A stretch of 64,000 nt of DNA. It comes from Mycobacteroides chelonae. GTDB taxonomy: Bacteria; Actinomycetota; Actinomycetes; Mycobacteriales; Mycobacteriaceae. Positions 29,463 through 38,982 of the stretch are shown one piece after another. The DNA lies in NCBI RefSeq assembly GCF_016767715.1, contig NZ_CP050145.1:1984001-2048000 (forward strand), written 5' to 3'. Numbering within the stretch: the first letter of the stretch is position 1; each line of letters begins with the position of its first letter. Position numbers and translations under genes: made by a program. The notes under the pieces were generated by a model. It worked only from the letters and a program-made list of their open reading frames with translations, had not been told where the DNA came from and ran no database searches.

Positions 29463-30443
29463 GTGACAACCAACCCGCTCGACCATGACGCATCGGTCGC
29501 CGAGCTGCAGGATCCGGGGTCGATCGCCGATCGACTGGCCGGGGTTCAGCCGGGTGATGTCGCGTTCTCGGTGGAGTTCATGCCGCCTCGCGACGAGGCC
29601 GCCGAGGCGCGGTTGTGGCGGGCGGCAAGAGTTTTCGAGCGGTATCAGCCGGTGTTCGTTTCGGTGACCTATGGAGCGGGTGGCTCCACGCGTGATCGCA
29701 CGGTGCGGGTGACCGGTGAGCTGGCCGAGAACACCACCTTGCTGCCGGTTGCGCACCTGACGGCCGTCGGGCACACCGTCGATGAGTTGCGTGCCATGGT
29801 GGGCGCATATGTGGACCGTGGCATCACCAATATCCTTGCCCTGCGGGGCGATCCGGCTGGGGATGTGAATGCTGAATGGATTCCGCACCCCGGTGGCCTG
29901 ACCTATGCCGAGGAATTGGTGCGGCTGGTTCGTGACCTAGGCGACTTCCACGTGGGTGTCGCCTCTTTCCCGGAGGGCCATCCGCAGGCGATCGATCTGG
30001 AGCGCGACACGGCCAATCTGGTGAACAAGCTGCGGGCCGGAGCGGAGTACTCCATCACCCAGATGTTTTTCGACGTCGACGACTACCTGCGGCTGCGCGA
30101 TCGGGTGGTGGCCGCCGACCCCGAACAGGGCGCCAAGCCGATCGTTCCCGGGCTGATGCCCATTACGTCGCTGCGGTCGGTGCGCCGGCAGGTGGAGCTC
30201 TCCTCGTCCACGCTGCCCGCTGCTCTGGAAGAACAGCTCTTGCGTGCCGCCGGGGATGGACCCGAAGAGGACCGCGACGAGGTCCGCAAGGTCGGTGTCG
30301 AGGTCGCCACGTCGATGGCAGCGCGGCTGCTCGCCGAGGGTGTTCCGTGCCTGCACTTCATGACCCTGAACTTCGCGCGGGCCACGTCCGAGGTGCTGGA
30401 GAACCTCGGAGTGCGGGTTACTCCGGGAACTGGTCGGGCGTAA
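29463..30443 (+). CDS. 5,10-methylenetetrahydrofolate reductase family (Rv2172c)
   Basis: A 326-aa TIM-barrel protein of the MetF family, which reduces methylene-THF to methyl-THF for methionine synthesis. Visible blocks are VAFSVEFMPPRDE (catalytic Glu), FVSVTYGAGGSTRDRT, NILALRGDP, the GVASFPEGHP segment and ITQMFFDVDDYLRLRD. It is of the short, divergent type seen in M. tuberculosis Rv2172c, which was recently linked to MTHFR activity as I recall. GTG start. It diverges from idsA2 across a 90-bp gap, and its 3' end overlaps lppM by 26 bases. Confidence 0.87.
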   Translation: MTTNPLDHDASVAELQDPGSIADRLAGVQPGDVAFSVEFMPPRDEAAEARLWRAARVFERYQPVFVSVTYGAGGSTRDRTVRVTGELAENTTLLPVAHLTAVGHTVDELRAMVGAYVDRGITNILALRGDPAGDVNAEWIPHPGGLTYAEELVRLVRDLGDFHVGVASFPEGHPQAIDLERDTANLVNKLRAGAEYSITQMFFDVDDYLRLRDRVVAADPEQGAKPIVPGLMPITSLRSVRRQVELSSSTLPAALEEQLLRAAGDGPEEDRDEVRKVGVEVATSMAARLLAEGVPCLHFMTLNFARATSEVLENLGVRVTPGTGRA

Positions 30444-31098
30444 ACCGAGGGGACTGATCGCGGTCCAGCCAGGCCAGGGACGCCACCAGGGCACCGATCA
30501 GCAGGGCGGAAATCGTTATGAAGATCGCGGCTCCGTTGAAGGAGCGGGTGCTGGGGTCGGTGTAGCGGGAGGTCGCGGTGAACGTGCTGACCACGCCGGG
30601 AGTGAGTTTCCACTGCACGGCGTCGGAGCCGAGCATCTCCCCGTTGGTGGATTCGATATCGCCGGGAAACGAAATGGCCAGCGACACATCGGCATCTGAG
30701 GTGTCTTCCAGTGCGGTGAGATCGGCACGGCCTTCCAGCACCACCACATCGCCGTTGCGGCGCAGGGTGAGATCGAATCCGGCGGCGTTCTTGTTCATCC
30801 CGGCCAACTGGGGGACTTCGGCGAACGTCAGATCGTTGAAGATGGCGCGCGACCCCACCATGCCGTTCTCTTCGTACTCGCTGACCTGAACCTTCTGGGC
30901 GAAGGACATGTTGCGTTCGAGCTGAGGGCCCTTGTCGTCTTTACCTTGCGGTTTGGCGACAGCGATCAGCTGCCCCGAGACGTGATCGTCGGTGGTGACG
31001 GTCATCGAGGCCTTGACGCGCACGCATCCCGACAGCAGCGGCAACGTCGTCAACAACAGCACCGCGGCAATACGCGCCGCACGCCCAGGGCTAGTCAT
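30418..31098 (-). CDS. lppM: Lipoprotein LppM
   Basis: A 226-aa lipoprotein with an unusually clear lipobox (LPLLSGCVRVKASM, acylated Cys about 25). The mature part forms a beta-rich domain in M. tuberculosis LppM (Rv2171), which binds phosphatidylinositol mannosides and affects phagosome handling. A C-terminal hydrophobic helix (about 192-212, FITISALLIGALVASLAWL) gives a second membrane anchor. The ATG overlaps the stop of the upstream acetyltransferase gene (ATGA), so the two are coupled. It is convergent with the MTHFR gene. Confidence 0.9.
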   Translation of the reverse strand: MTSPGRAARIAAVLLLTTLPLLSGCVRVKASMTVTTDDHVSGQLIAVAKPQGKDDKGPQLERNMSFAQKVQVSEYEENGMVGSRAIFNDLTFAEVPQLAGMNKNAAGFDLTLRRNGDVVVLEGRADLTALEDTSDADVSLAISFPGDIESTNGEMLGSDAVQWKLTPGVVSTFTATSRYTDPSTRSFNGAAIFITISALLIGALVASLAWLDRDQSPRFTPDQFPE

Positions 31099-31757
31099 CG
31101 CGGCTCATCGTGCCAGACGGCGGTCACGTCGGCCTGTCGATATCCGGGTTCCAGCGGCAAAGCCCGGCCAAGCACTGCGAATCGTCGGGGGTCTCCCGCG
31201 AACTGGTGTTGCCGGATGACATCGGTGAACCCGAGTCGGCGGTACAACCGCCACGCCCGGTTGGACTCGCCGGTGATCTCGGGGGTCGACAGCAGCACAT
31301 GCGATTCGGAGCGACCGGCCAGCAGCCGCCGCGCCAACGCCTCACCGAAGCCGTGGCCCTGGAGTCCGGGGTCGACGTGCAACTCCGTCAGCTCGAAATA
31401 CTGATCGAGCAGGGCGCTGATGTGGTCGCGGGGCACCCCGGACTTGCGTAGTCCCTGGCTGACCTGTTGGTGCCACCACTGGTCGGCGGCACCGCGGTAG
31501 CCATAGGCGATCCCGACGATGCGTGCCTGGTCCATGTGATCCTGGACGGATCCGGCGCTGTCAGAGGATGGGTCGACCGGAGAATCAAAGATCGCGGCCG
31601 CCTGCCAGCCCCGTCTGCGGCTGTGTTCGAGCCACATCGGAGCACGCTGGTCCTCGGTGCCATGCGGATAGCCCATGGCGATGACGTAGACACGGAGCGC
31701 TTCGCTGAGCCTGCGCTGCATATCGCGTTGCGACAAGTCGGCCAGGAAGGTCGTCAA
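31095..31757 (-). CDS. GNAT-family acetyltransferase (Rv2170 family)
   Basis: A 220-aa acetyltransferase. The acetyl-CoA loop is ELHVDPGLQGHGFGEALARRLLAG and the C-terminal block NRAWRLYRRLGFTDVIRQHQFAGDPRRFAVLGRALPL, nearly the same as M. tuberculosis Rv2170, a lysine acetyltransferase reported to act on isocitrate lyase. I place the start at the TTG at 31757 (TTFLADLSQRDMQRR), 6 bases after AGAGGA; this aligns with the family start, whereas an ATG 18 codons upstream has no such site. The stop overlaps lppM. Confidence 0.84.
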   Translation of the reverse strand: MTTFLADLSQRDMQRRLSEALRVYVIAMGYPHGTEDQRAPMWLEHSRRRGWQAAAIFDSPVDPSSDSAGSVQDHMDQARIVGIAYGYRGAADQWWHQQVSQGLRKSGVPRDHISALLDQYFELTELHVDPGLQGHGFGEALARRLLAGRSESHVLLSTPEITGESNRAWRLYRRLGFTDVIRQHQFAGDPRRFAVLGRALPLEPGYRQADVTAVWHDEPR

Positions 31758-32034
31758 CGTGCGTCCTCTTGGTTTCTCTGTGGGCTTCGGGTGTACCGCC
31801 GGGTTTATCACGCTCTGCCCATTCCTGGGCGTTGTCTCTGTTTTCGCCGAGTCCGTCGGCGCGGCGCGCCGTGTCGGTTGCCCGGTCGGTGTGGCTGGGA
31901 GATTGGTGGGTGAACCGGGTGGTATAGCGGGTATTCACCTCGTATTATGAACGTGAGGGTGTTGTAACCGCGGCACCCTTGATAAAACGACACGACATAC
32001 TCAACCGGTTGCGATGCGCCAGAGGGAGGGACCG
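31758..32034. other. Divergent intergenic region
   Basis: This 277-base stretch separates the acetyltransferase gene (minus) from the DUF3040 gene (plus) and must hold both promoters. I see no convincing gene. Neither a clear -10/-35 pair nor a perfect operator stands out. GAGGGAGGG just before 32035 is the ribosome-binding site of the plus-strand gene. Confidence 0.4.
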
Positions 32035-32442
32035 ATGCCACTCTCCGAGCACGAGCAGCGCATGCTCGACCAGATCGAGAGCGCGCTGTACGCGGAGGAC
32101 CCCAAGTTTGCGTCGAGCGTGCGCGGAGGACGCCTGGGCGCGACCTCCGGTCGCCGCCGTCTGCAGGGTGCGGCGCTCTTCTGCATCGGCTTGGCGATGT
32201 TGGTGATCGGTGTCGCCGTGCCCGCCACTCAGATCGGAAACTTCCCGGTCCTGAGCGTGATCGGATTCGTCGTCATGTTCGGGGCCGCGGTTTTCGCGAT
32301 CATCGGAAGCCGGCGCTCCGAGGCGAGTGCCGCCGGGCAAGGGGGATCGGGCGCATCTAGCGGCCGCACCCGTCGCCCCCGCGCCGCCGGATCGTTCGCG
32401 CAGCGCATGGAAGAGCGGTTCCGCCGCCGCTTCGACAACTGA
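32035..32442 (+). CDS. DUF3040 family membrane protein (Rv2169c family)
   Basis: A 135-aa membrane protein. The N-terminus MPLSEHEQRMLDQIESALYAEDPKFA is the signature of the actinobacterial DUF3040 family. Two membrane segments follow (about residues 45-63 and 69-89), then a basic Arg/Ser-rich tail. The start at 32035 follows a strong GAGGGAGGG; an ATG seven codons upstream is not needed. It is separated from mraZ by a hairpin terminator. Function unknown; its location beside the dcw cluster is conserved in mycobacteria. Confidence 0.85.
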   Translation: MPLSEHEQRMLDQIESALYAEDPKFASSVRGGRLGATSGRRRLQGAALFCIGLAMLVIGVAVPATQIGNFPVLSVIGFVVMFGAAVFAIIGSRRSEASAAGQGGSGASSGRTRRPRAAGSFAQRMEERFRRRFDN

Positions 32443-32470
32443 CAAACCTCATCTAAAGCAGTCCGGACTC

Positions 32471-32499
32471 ACAGACCCGCGCAGTCGGCGCGGGTCTGT
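32471..32499 (+). terminator. Hairpin terminator before the dcw cluster
   Basis: Perfect 11-bp arms, ACAGACCCGCG at 32471-32481 and CGCGGGTCTGT at 32489-32499, around a 7-nt loop. It starts 29 bases after the DUF3040 stop and should separate that gene from the mraZ operon. The following bases (TGCTGT) form only a weak T-rich tail. Confidence 0.75.
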
Positions 32500-32725
32500 T
32501 GCTGTATGCGTTGCTGCCTGAGCGGTCCCACTCTGGGACGACTCGCCATGGGGTGATCGCTCGCAAGCCTGTTCGCCCGTGCAGGCCAAATCGTTATCAA
32601 CTCGTCCGGATACCGGTGCCCCACTCGCCCCCACGGGTTTGACCTGGGGAAACAGCATGTCGAAGCCATTCGTCGACCTTCTGGTGGGCGCATGGTGGGG
32701 AGACACGCGGCAAATCAGATTCAAA

Positions 32726-32750
32726 GTGGGGGATTGTGGGGTAAAGTGGC
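32726..32750 (+). promoter_or_regulatory. Probable MraZ operator: three GTGG(G) repeats at 10-bp spacing
   Basis: GTGGG begins at 32726 and 32736 and GTGGC at 32746, each preceded by AAA or ATT, giving exactly one repeat per helical turn. Tandem TGGG-type boxes at 10-bp spacing upstream of mraZ are the known binding sites of MraZ in other bacteria, which represses its own operon. The third copy is imperfect in its last base. Two more GTGGG copies at 32684 and 32695 lie 11 bases apart further upstream. The last box ends 54 bases before the mraZ start. Confidence 0.7.
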
Positions 32751-32803
32751 GCCTATCGGAGGGAAGGGTAGCTCCGAAGGGTTCCGGGCAGGGAGGTGTC
32801 GAG

Positions 32804-33235
32804 GTGTTTCTCGGTACCTACACGCCCAAGCTCGACGACAAGGGGCGACTCACGTTGCCTGCCAAGTTTCGGGACGCGCTAGCGGGAGGGTTGATGGTTA
32901 CCAAAAGCCAGGACCACAGCCTCGCCGTCTACCCGCGGGCCGAGTTCGAGCAGCTGGCCCGTAAGGCCGCCACGGCTTCTCGGAGCAACCCTGAGGCCCG
33001 TGCCTTTCTGCGCAACCTGGCGGCGGCCACCGACGAACAGCATCCGGATGCGCAGGGGCGCATCACCCTGTCCGCCGATCACCGGCGATACGCGGATTTG
33101 TCCAAGGACTGCGTTGTCATCGGATCCGTTGACTACCTAGAGATTTGGGATGCTGCGAAGTGGCAGCAGTACCTGGAGGAACACGAAGAGAACTTCTCGG
33201 CGGCCAGCGATGAATCCCTCAATGGCATCTTCTGA
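32804..33235 (+). CDS. mraZ: Transcriptional regulator MraZ
   Basis: A 143-aa DNA-binding regulator with two AbrB/SpoVT-like domains; it forms a ring that binds tandem TGGG boxes and controls the dcw operon. Both halves show the motif: [23 protein letters not shown] (residues 4-26) and [18 protein letters not shown] (about 82-99). The GTG at 32804 follows GGGAGG with 7-nt spacing and gives the family-standard start ([15 protein letters not shown]). It is the first gene of the division/cell-wall cluster. The rsmH start lies inside its last codons. Confidence 0.95.
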   Translation: MFLGTYTPKLDDKGRLTLPAKFRDALAGGLMVTKSQDHSLAVYPRAEFEQLARKAATASRSNPEARAFLRNLAAATDEQHPDAQGRITLSADHRRYADLSKDCVVIGSVDYLEIWDAAKWQQYLEEHEENFSAASDESLNGIF

Positions 33236-34403
33236 GCGAGCCCGCGAAGCGCGGCCTCTGTCCGATACGGCCCTGGCGTACTTCCCCGACGCCAGGTTCG
33301 CACCATCGGGCAGGGACCGGGCTGCGCGGGCTCCTCGCACCTACCAGCGCTCCCATTGGGGCGTTTCCCGCTCCCGGAGGGGTACCGCCGTGTCTGACAA
33401 CGATTTTCCGGCTGGCTCCGGGGCTGGATTCGGCCATGTTCCGGTCATGCTCGGCCGCTGCTATGAGCTGCTCGCTCCGGCGCTGACCGCCAGGTCCGCG
33501 GATGGGGCGGGTGCGGTGCTGATCGATGCCACTCTGGGCGCCGGCGGGCACACCGAGCACTTTCTCTCCGTGCTGCCGGGCCTGACGGTGATCGGCCTCG
33601 ATCGTGATACCAATGCCCTTGAGATCGCCCGGAAGCGGCTGGAGGCCTTTGGGAAGCGATTCACCGGAGTGCATACCCGCTACGACGGTCTGGCGGACGC
33701 GCTTGACGAGTTGGGTTACCGCGCAACATCTTCGGTTGACGCAGTGCTCTTCGATCTGGGCGTGTCATCCATGCAGCTCGATCAGGCCGATCGTGGTTTC
33801 GCCTACTCGGTCGACGCCCCGTTGGACATGCGGATGAATTCGCACGACGAGTTGACCGCCGCCGACATCTTGAACACCTATACGGCACCCGAATTGTCCA
33901 GGGTGCTCAGTAGATTCGGCGAGGAACGCTTCGCGCGGCGAATTGCAGACGAGGTCGTTCGGCGCCGCGCCGCCCAACCCTTTACGCACAGTGCGCAGTT
34001 GGTTGAGCTGCTGTACGACACCATCCCGGCGGCCACCCGTCGTACCGGGGGTCATCCGGCGAAAAGAACCTTCCAGGCACTGCGGATCGCAGTCAACGCC
34101 GAGCTCGAATCCCTTGCGGCTGCGATACCTACCGCCATGGCGGCGCTGCGTCCGGGTGGTCGTATCGCGGTCATGGCGTATCAGTCGCTGGAGGACAAGA
34201 TCGTCAAGGCGGAATTTGCGGCCGCCATCGCATCTCGGTCACCGATCGACCTACCGGTCGAGCTGCCCGGTGACGCGCCGGAGTTCGCGGCGATCACCCG
34301 CGGTGCCGAGCGGGCCGACGATGCGGAAATAGAAGTCAATCCACGGAGCGCGCCGGTGCGGTTGCGGGCAATCGAACGAGTTGCGGACAGGAGGAGCGCA
34401 TGA
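33222..34403 (+). CDS. rsmH: 16S rRNA (cytosine-1402-N4)-methyltransferase RsmH (MraW)
   Basis: A 393-aa SAM-dependent methyltransferase acting on C1402 of 16S rRNA. The core is [16 protein letters not shown], motif [34 protein letters not shown] and [18 protein letters not shown]. About 60 extra residues precede the core. I keep the ATG at 33222 because part of the extension ([10 protein letters not shown]) resembles the M. tuberculosis extension. However, a GTG at 33390 with CGGAGGGG 7 bases upstream is an attractive second start, giving 337 aa. ftsL overlaps its stop (ATGA). Confidence 0.93.
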   Translation: MASSERAREARPLSDTALAYFPDARFAPSGRDRAARAPRTYQRSHWGVSRSRRGTAVSDNDFPAGSGAGFGHVPVMLGRCYELLAPALTARSADGAGAVLIDATLGAGGHTEHFLSVLPGLTVIGLDRDTNALEIARKRLEAFGKRFTGVHTRYDGLADALDELGYRATSSVDAVLFDLGVSSMQLDQADRGFAYSVDAPLDMRMNSHDELTAADILNTYTAPELSRVLSRFGEERFARRIADEVVRRRAAQPFTHSAQLVELLYDTIPAATRRTGGHPAKRTFQALRIAVNAELESLAAAIPTAMAALRPGGRIAVMAYQSLEDKIVKAEFAAAIASRSPIDLPVELPGDAPEFAAITRGAERADDAEIEVNPRSAPVRLRAIERVADRRSA

Positions 34404-35383
34404 TTGGGGTGCGCAAGAAAGCCGGCGAGTCCCCCAAGAAGAGCAATCCCGCCAAGCCCGCTAAACGTCGTGGTGCCGCTCCCAAGTCGGTCGGCGCCGG
34501 CCCGTCGCCGCGTCCGCGCCGTTCCGCCCCGCAGACCATGCCGATCCCGGTGCAGCGCAAGGCTCCCGAGAAGGTCCGCCCGGCGACCAGCACACAACAG
34601 GCGAAGGCCCGCGCGAAGGCCCGTAAGGCCAAAGCGCCCAAAGTCATTCGGATACCGCTACGCGAACGGATCCTTACCCGCCTCTCCGAGGTGGACCTGC
34701 GGCCGCATGTGTGGATCGCCAAGGTGCCATTCGTTGTGTTGGTTATCGGTGCCCTGGGTGTCGGCTTGGCCATCACATTGTGGCTCTCGACCGACGCCGC
34801 GGAACGGTCCTATCAGCTGGGCACTCAGCGGCGCACCAACGAGCAGCTGCTGCAACGTAAGGAAGCCCTCGAGCGCGATGTGCTGCGTGCGGAATCGGCG
34901 CCGGCGCTGGCGGATTCGGCGCGCGACCTCGGCATGATCCCATCGCGTGATATCGCGCATCTGGTACGGGACCCGCAGGGCAATTGGCTGCTGGTCGGCG
35001 CCCCGAAACCAGCTGAGGGTGTTGCGCCGGCACCGCTGAACTCCGTGATCCCCGACGACGCCGATGCCGTTCCTAAGGCCGGTAACTCGGTCGAGGTCCC
35101 CGTACAGCTGCCACCCGTACCGCCTCCGGTGGCTGTGGTGCCCCACATGCCCCCGCCGGCCGCGGTACCCGCGCCTGTAGTGGAAGCTCCTGCGGGGCAG
35201 GAACCTGTCTTGGCGCCGCCGGCTCCGGTCATGCCCGCTCCTGTGGTCGCCGCACCGGACCCCGCCGCCGTGATACCGCCCCCTGTGGCCGACGCGCCGC
35301 AAGCATCAAATATCGCGAATTCTCCAGTTACCGGGGAACAATTCAATCCCGTGGCAACAACGAGTCCCCACCCGACGGCGTGA
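34400..35383 (+). CDS. ftsL: Cell division protein FtsL
   Basis: A 327-aa bitopic membrane protein in the FtsL position between rsmH and pbpB. The first 115 residues are very Lys/Arg/Pro-rich and cytoplasmic. One membrane segment (about 117-138, [21 protein letters not shown]) is followed by a short coiled coil ([35 protein letters not shown]), the part that pairs with FtsB/FtsQ in other bacteria. A long Pro/Ala/Val tail ends the protein. It is far longer than E. coli FtsL (121 aa), as is usual in mycobacteria (Rv2164c). It overlaps rsmH and pbpB. Confidence 0.85.
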   Translation: MIGVRKKAGESPKKSNPAKPAKRRGAAPKSVGAGPSPRPRRSAPQTMPIPVQRKAPEKVRPATSTQQAKARAKARKAKAPKVIRIPLRERILTRLSEVDLRPHVWIAKVPFVVLVIGALGVGLAITLWLSTDAAERSYQLGTQRRTNEQLLQRKEALERDVLRAESAPALADSARDLGMIPSRDIAHLVRDPQGNWLLVGAPKPAEGVAPAPLNSVIPDDADAVPKAGNSVEVPVQLPPVPPPVAVVPHMPPPAAVPAPVVEAPAGQEPVLAPPAPVMPAPVVAAPDPAAVIPPPVADAPQASNIANSPVTGEQFNPVATTSPHPTA

Positions 35384-37308
35384 ACCGGCAGGATCGCTCC
35401 CGGCCGGTCGGCGCTCGCCGTGTCCGGCGTCCGGCGTCTGCCGTGTCGCGGACCGCTGGATTCGCTTTCCGTCATCGCACGGGCAACATCATCATTTTTC
35501 TGACGTTGGCCGTCGTCGCCCTTCAGTTGTTCACTCTGCAGGGACCGCGCGCGGCGGGTCTGCGTGCCGAGGCCTCGGGACAGCTGAAGGTCACCGAGAC
35601 CGAGAAGGCGTTGCGTGGCACCATCGTTGACCGCGTGGGCAACAAACTGGCTTTCACCATCGAGGCTCGTGCTCTCACCTTCCAGCCGAAGAAGATTCGT
35701 GAGCAGCTCAAGAAGTCGTGGGAGGAAAGCCTGAAAATCCTCCAGGACCCCGGGAAGAGCGACGCCGTCAAGGCCGCGGCGGCGAAAACACGGGCGGTCG
35801 ATCCGGAACGGCGGCTGCAGGATATCGCTGCCGGAGTGTCGGCCAAGCTCGGAAACAAGCCCGATGCCAAGAGCCTGCTGAAGAAGATCCGCAGCGACGA
35901 CACCTTTGCGTACCTGGCGCGTTCGGTAGACCCGGCGATCGCCGCCGAGATCGTCAAAGAATTCCCCGAGGTGGGCGCCGAGCGGCAGGACATTCGCCAG
36001 TATCCCGGCGGATCGCTGGCCGCCAATATTGTGGGCAGCATCGACTGGGAGGGGTACGGCCTTCTCGGGCTTGAGGATTCGCTGGACAGCGCGCTGGCCG
36101 GTAAGGACGGTTCCCAAACCTACGACCGCGGCTCCGATGGCGCGGTGATTCCCGGCAGTTATCGGGACCGCCACAATGCCGTCAACGGATCCACCGTCGA
36201 GCTCACACTGGACAACGACATCCAGTTCTACGTGCAGCAGCAGGTTCAGCAGGCCAAGGACCTGTCCGAGGCGCGGACGGTGTCGGCGGTCGTACTTGAT
36301 TCCAAGACCGGTGAGGTCCTGGCCATGGCCAACGACAACACCTTTGATCCGTCGCAGAACCTCGGTAAGCAGGGCAACCGCGAGATGGGCAATCTGTCGG
36401 TGTCTTCACCGTTCGAGCCCGGATCGGTCAACAAGGTCATCACCGCCTCGGCGGTGATCGAGAACGATCTGTCCAATCCCGATGAGGTCTTGCAGGTTCC
36501 GGGTTCTATCAACATGGGTGGCGTCACCGTGCGGGATGCGTGGCCACACGGAACAGTGCCGTTCACCACTACCGGTGTCTTTGGGAAATCGTCCAACGTG
36601 GGCACGCTGATGCTGGCCCAGCGGGTCGGCCCGGAACGGTTCATGGATCTGGTGGACAAGTTCGGTCTGGGCCAGCGCACGGGCGTCGGCCTGCCCGGCG
36701 AAAGCTCGGGCATCGTGCCGCCGATCGAGCAGTGGTCGGGCAGCACCTTCTCGAACCTGCCGATCGGCCAGGGCTTGTCGATGACGCTGCTGCAGATGAC
36801 GGGTATGTATCAGGCGATCGCCAACGACGGAGTGCGGATGCCGCCGCGCATCGTCAAGAGCATCACCACACCCGATGGCACCCGTAAGGAAGAGCCACGC
36901 CCCGAGCCGGTACAGGTGGTCAACGCCGGAACCGCGCGCACCGTGCGGAACATGCTGCGCGCGGTGCTGCAACCGGATGCGCGTCAGATCCAGAACGGCA
37001 CCGGCGCGTCCGGCGCTGTCGAGGGCTACCAGCTGAGCGGCAAGACCGGCACCGCCCAGCAGATCAACCCGGCCTGTGGGTGCTACTTCGACGACGTCTA
37101 CTGGATCACCTTCGCGGGCATCGCCACCACCGATGATCCCCGGTACGTCATCGGTATCGAGATGAACGCGCCGAAACGCGGGTCCGACGGATCGCCGCAC
37201 ATGACTGCGGCCCCGCTGTTCCACAACATCGCGTCGTGGTTGATGCGGCGCCAAAACGTGCCGTTGTCACCCGATCCCGGACCACCGTTGATCTTGCAGG
37301 CGACCTGA
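35380..37308 (+). CDS. pbpB: Class B penicillin-binding protein 3 (FtsI), septal transpeptidase
   Basis: A 642-aa septal peptidoglycan transpeptidase, partner of the glycosyltransferase FtsW and a beta-lactam target. Residues 1-50 are basic and cytoplasmic, followed by one membrane helix (about 30-48) and the class B dimerisation domain. The transpeptidase domain has SxxK at Ser349-Lys352 (GSVNK), SxN at Ser404-Asn406 (SSN) and KTG at Lys555 (KTGTAQQ). All three active-site motifs are intact. GTG start overlapping the ftsL stop (GTGA). A 99-base gap to murE contains a small CCTCAT/ATGAGG hairpin. Confidence 0.95.
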   Translation: MNRQDRSRPVGARRVRRPASAVSRTAGFAFRHRTGNIIIFLTLAVVALQLFTLQGPRAAGLRAEASGQLKVTETEKALRGTIVDRVGNKLAFTIEARALTFQPKKIREQLKKSWEESLKILQDPGKSDAVKAAAAKTRAVDPERRLQDIAAGVSAKLGNKPDAKSLLKKIRSDDTFAYLARSVDPAIAAEIVKEFPEVGAERQDIRQYPGGSLAANIVGSIDWEGYGLLGLEDSLDSALAGKDGSQTYDRGSDGAVIPGSYRDRHNAVNGSTVELTLDNDIQFYVQQQVQQAKDLSEARTVSAVVLDSKTGEVLAMANDNTFDPSQNLGKQGNREMGNLSVSSPFEPGSVNKVITASAVIENDLSNPDEVLQVPGSINMGGVTVRDAWPHGTVPFTTTGVFGKSSNVGTLMLAQRVGPERFMDLVDKFGLGQRTGVGLPGESSGIVPPIEQWSGSTFSNLPIGQGLSMTLLQMTGMYQAIANDGVRMPPRIVKSITTPDGTRKEEPRPEPVQVVNAGTARTVRNMLRAVLQPDARQIQNGTGASGAVEGYQLSGKTGTAQQINPACGCYFDDVYWITFAGIATTDDPRYVIGIEMNAPKRGSDGSPHMTAAPLFHNIASWLMRRQNVPLSPDPGPPLILQAT

Positions 37309-37407
37309 GCCGGTCCTCATCCGATGAGGGGACGACTGCTCGCCCGGTACTGTCGTTTGACGCCCGGAGGCCATGGGCAGCAGAAGAACGGCAGGAGGTG
37401 ATCGCAG

Positions 37408-38982
37408 GTGGCGGCATCCGGAACCCACCGGTTCCTTCCCTCAACGCGCCCGCAGCCGGTCTCCGACCTCGCCTCATTGATCTCGGCGGAACTGCGTGGG
37501 CCCAGTGCCGCGACCGTCACCGGCGTCACGCTGCGAGCCCAGGACGCGCGGGCGGGTGACCTCTTCGCGGCGCTGCCCGGTAGTAGCGCCCATGGCGCAC
37601 AGTTCGCGTCCGAGGCGATCGCTGCGGGAGCTACCGCCGTGCTGACGGACGCCGCCGGGGCGCAGCTGCTGGCCGGGCAGAGCCCGGATTTCTCGGATAT
37701 CGCGGTATTGGTCCATCCGATTCCGCGCGCGGTCCTCGGTGCGCTTGCGGCGAAGGTCTACGGGGAGCCTTCCCGCCAGCTGGAGGTGGTCGGTGTCACC
37801 GGAACCTCCGGGAAGACCACAACCACCTATCTGGTCGAGGCAGGGCTACGGGCGGCGGGCAAGCGGGTCGGTCTCATCGGCACAGTCGGGGTACGCATCG
37901 ACGGCGAGGATGTCCCCAGCGCCCTGACCACACCCGAGGCGCCCGCTCTGCAGGAGTTGTTGGCCGAGATGGTGCAGCGTGGCGTGGACACCGTGGTCAT
38001 GGAGGTTTCCAGTCATGCGCTGGCCCTCAACCGTGTGGACGGTACGCGTTTCGCGGTGGGGGCGTTCACGAATCTTTCGCGAGACCACCTGGACTTTCAT
38101 CCCAGTATGGAGGATTACTTCGCGACGAAGGCTCGGCTGTTCCAGCGTGATTCGCCGCAGCGGGCGCAGCGCTCGGTCATTTGTGTCGATGATGACGCCG
38201 GGCGTGCCATGGCCGAACTGGCGCGCGCGGCGGGTCCCGGCACCGTCACGGTGAGCTCGGGCGCCGGTGCCGTCGCGGACTGGACCTGCTCGGACGTGGC
38301 GGGCGGCCCCGACGGCGGTCAGCGGTTTACCGCGAATGGTCCGGCCGGCAGCGTTGAGCTCGGTATCGCATTGCCGGGTCACTACAATGTGGCCAATTGT
38401 CTTGTGGCCATTGCGATCTTGGAATTGCTCGGGATCGCAGCGGTGACTGCGGCGCCGGGGATCGCGATCGCCGGTGTGCCCGGACGTATGGAGTCGGTGG
38501 TCGCAGGCCAGCCGTTTCTCGCCGTTGTCGACTATGCCCACAAACCGGGCGCCCTGCGCGCCGTCCTGGAGAGTCTGCGCAGCCATCGAGACGGACGGCT
38601 GGGGGTGGTGTTCGGCGCGGGCGGTAACCGCGATCGTGGCAAGCGTGCCGATATGGGGCAGGTGGCAGCCGAGCTGGCCGATCTCGTGGTGGTTACCGAT
38701 GACAACCCACGCGATGAGGAACCATCCGCGATTCGCGCGGAAATCGTCTCCGGCACAACTGGTTCAGATGCCGAGGTGATCGAGATCGGCGACCGGCGTG
38801 CTGCTATCGGCTTCGCCGCACGGTGGGCGCACCCGGGGGACACCGTCCTGATCGCGGGCAAGGGGCACGAGAGCGGGCAGCGCGTCGGCGCGGTTTCGGT
38901 CCCGTTTGATGATCGAGTGGAGCTTCGTGTCGCGCTGGAAGGGCTGGAAAGCTCGAAAGGACTCGGGAGTCTGAATGATTGA
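37408..38982 (+). CDS. murE: UDP-N-acetylmuramoyl-L-alanyl-D-glutamate ligase MurE
   Basis: A 524-aa cytoplasmic ATP-dependent ligase that adds meso-diaminopimelate to UDP-MurNAc-dipeptide. The ATP loop is [14 protein letters not shown]. The [11 protein letters not shown] block includes the DNPR motif that marks meso-DAP-specific MurE rather than Lys-specific enzymes. KGHESGQR lies near the end. GTG start with a strong ribosome-binding site (AGGAGG). The stop overlaps the murF start by 8 bases. In M. tuberculosis PE_PGRS and other genes lie between pbpB and murE; here the two are nearly adjacent. Confidence 0.96.
   Translation: MAASGTHRFLPSTRPQPVSDLASLISAELRGPSAATVTGVTLRAQDARAGDLFAALPGSSAHGAQFASEAIAAGATAVLTDAAGAQLLAGQSPDFSDIAVLVHPIPRAVLGALAAKVYGEPSRQLEVVGVTGTSGKTTTTYLVEAGLRAAGKRVGLIGTVGVRIDGEDVPSALTTPEAPALQELLAEMVQRGVDTVVMEVSSHALALNRVDGTRFAVGAFTNLSRDHLDFHPSMEDYFATKARLFQRDSPQRAQRSVICVDDDAGRAMAELARAAGPGTVTVSSGAGAVADWTCSDVAGGPDGGQRFTANGPAGSVELGIALPGHYNVANCLVAIAILELLGIAAVTAAPGIAIAGVPGRMESVVAGQPFLAVVDYAHKPGALRAVLESLRSHRDGRLGVVFGAGGNRDRGKRADMGQVAAELADLVVVTDDNPRDEEPSAIRAEIVSGTTGSDAEVIEIGDRRAAIGFAARWAHPGDTVLIAGKGHESGQRVGAVSVPFDDRVELRVALEGLESSKGLGSLND

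Larger units (their letters stand above)
32443..32803. other. 361-base region upstream of mraZ
   Basis: It contains no gene I can support. From left to right it has a hairpin terminator (32471-32499), a stretch without visible structure, and then a GTGGG-rich zone (32684-32750) that looks like the mraZ operator and promoter area. The reading frame of mraZ is open back to about 32579, but the added residues do not look like protein and the operator falls inside them. Confidence 0.6.

Noticed and set aside
32579..32803. N-terminal extension of mraZ by 75 codons
   Set aside because: The extra residues resemble no MraZ, and the operator repeats and the ribosome-binding site of the GTG at 32804 lie within them.
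34825..36174. A 449-codon open frame on the minus strand opposite ftsL and pbpB
   Set aside because: The opposite strand encodes intact division proteins; the frame is Gly/Arg/Ser-rich without motifs.
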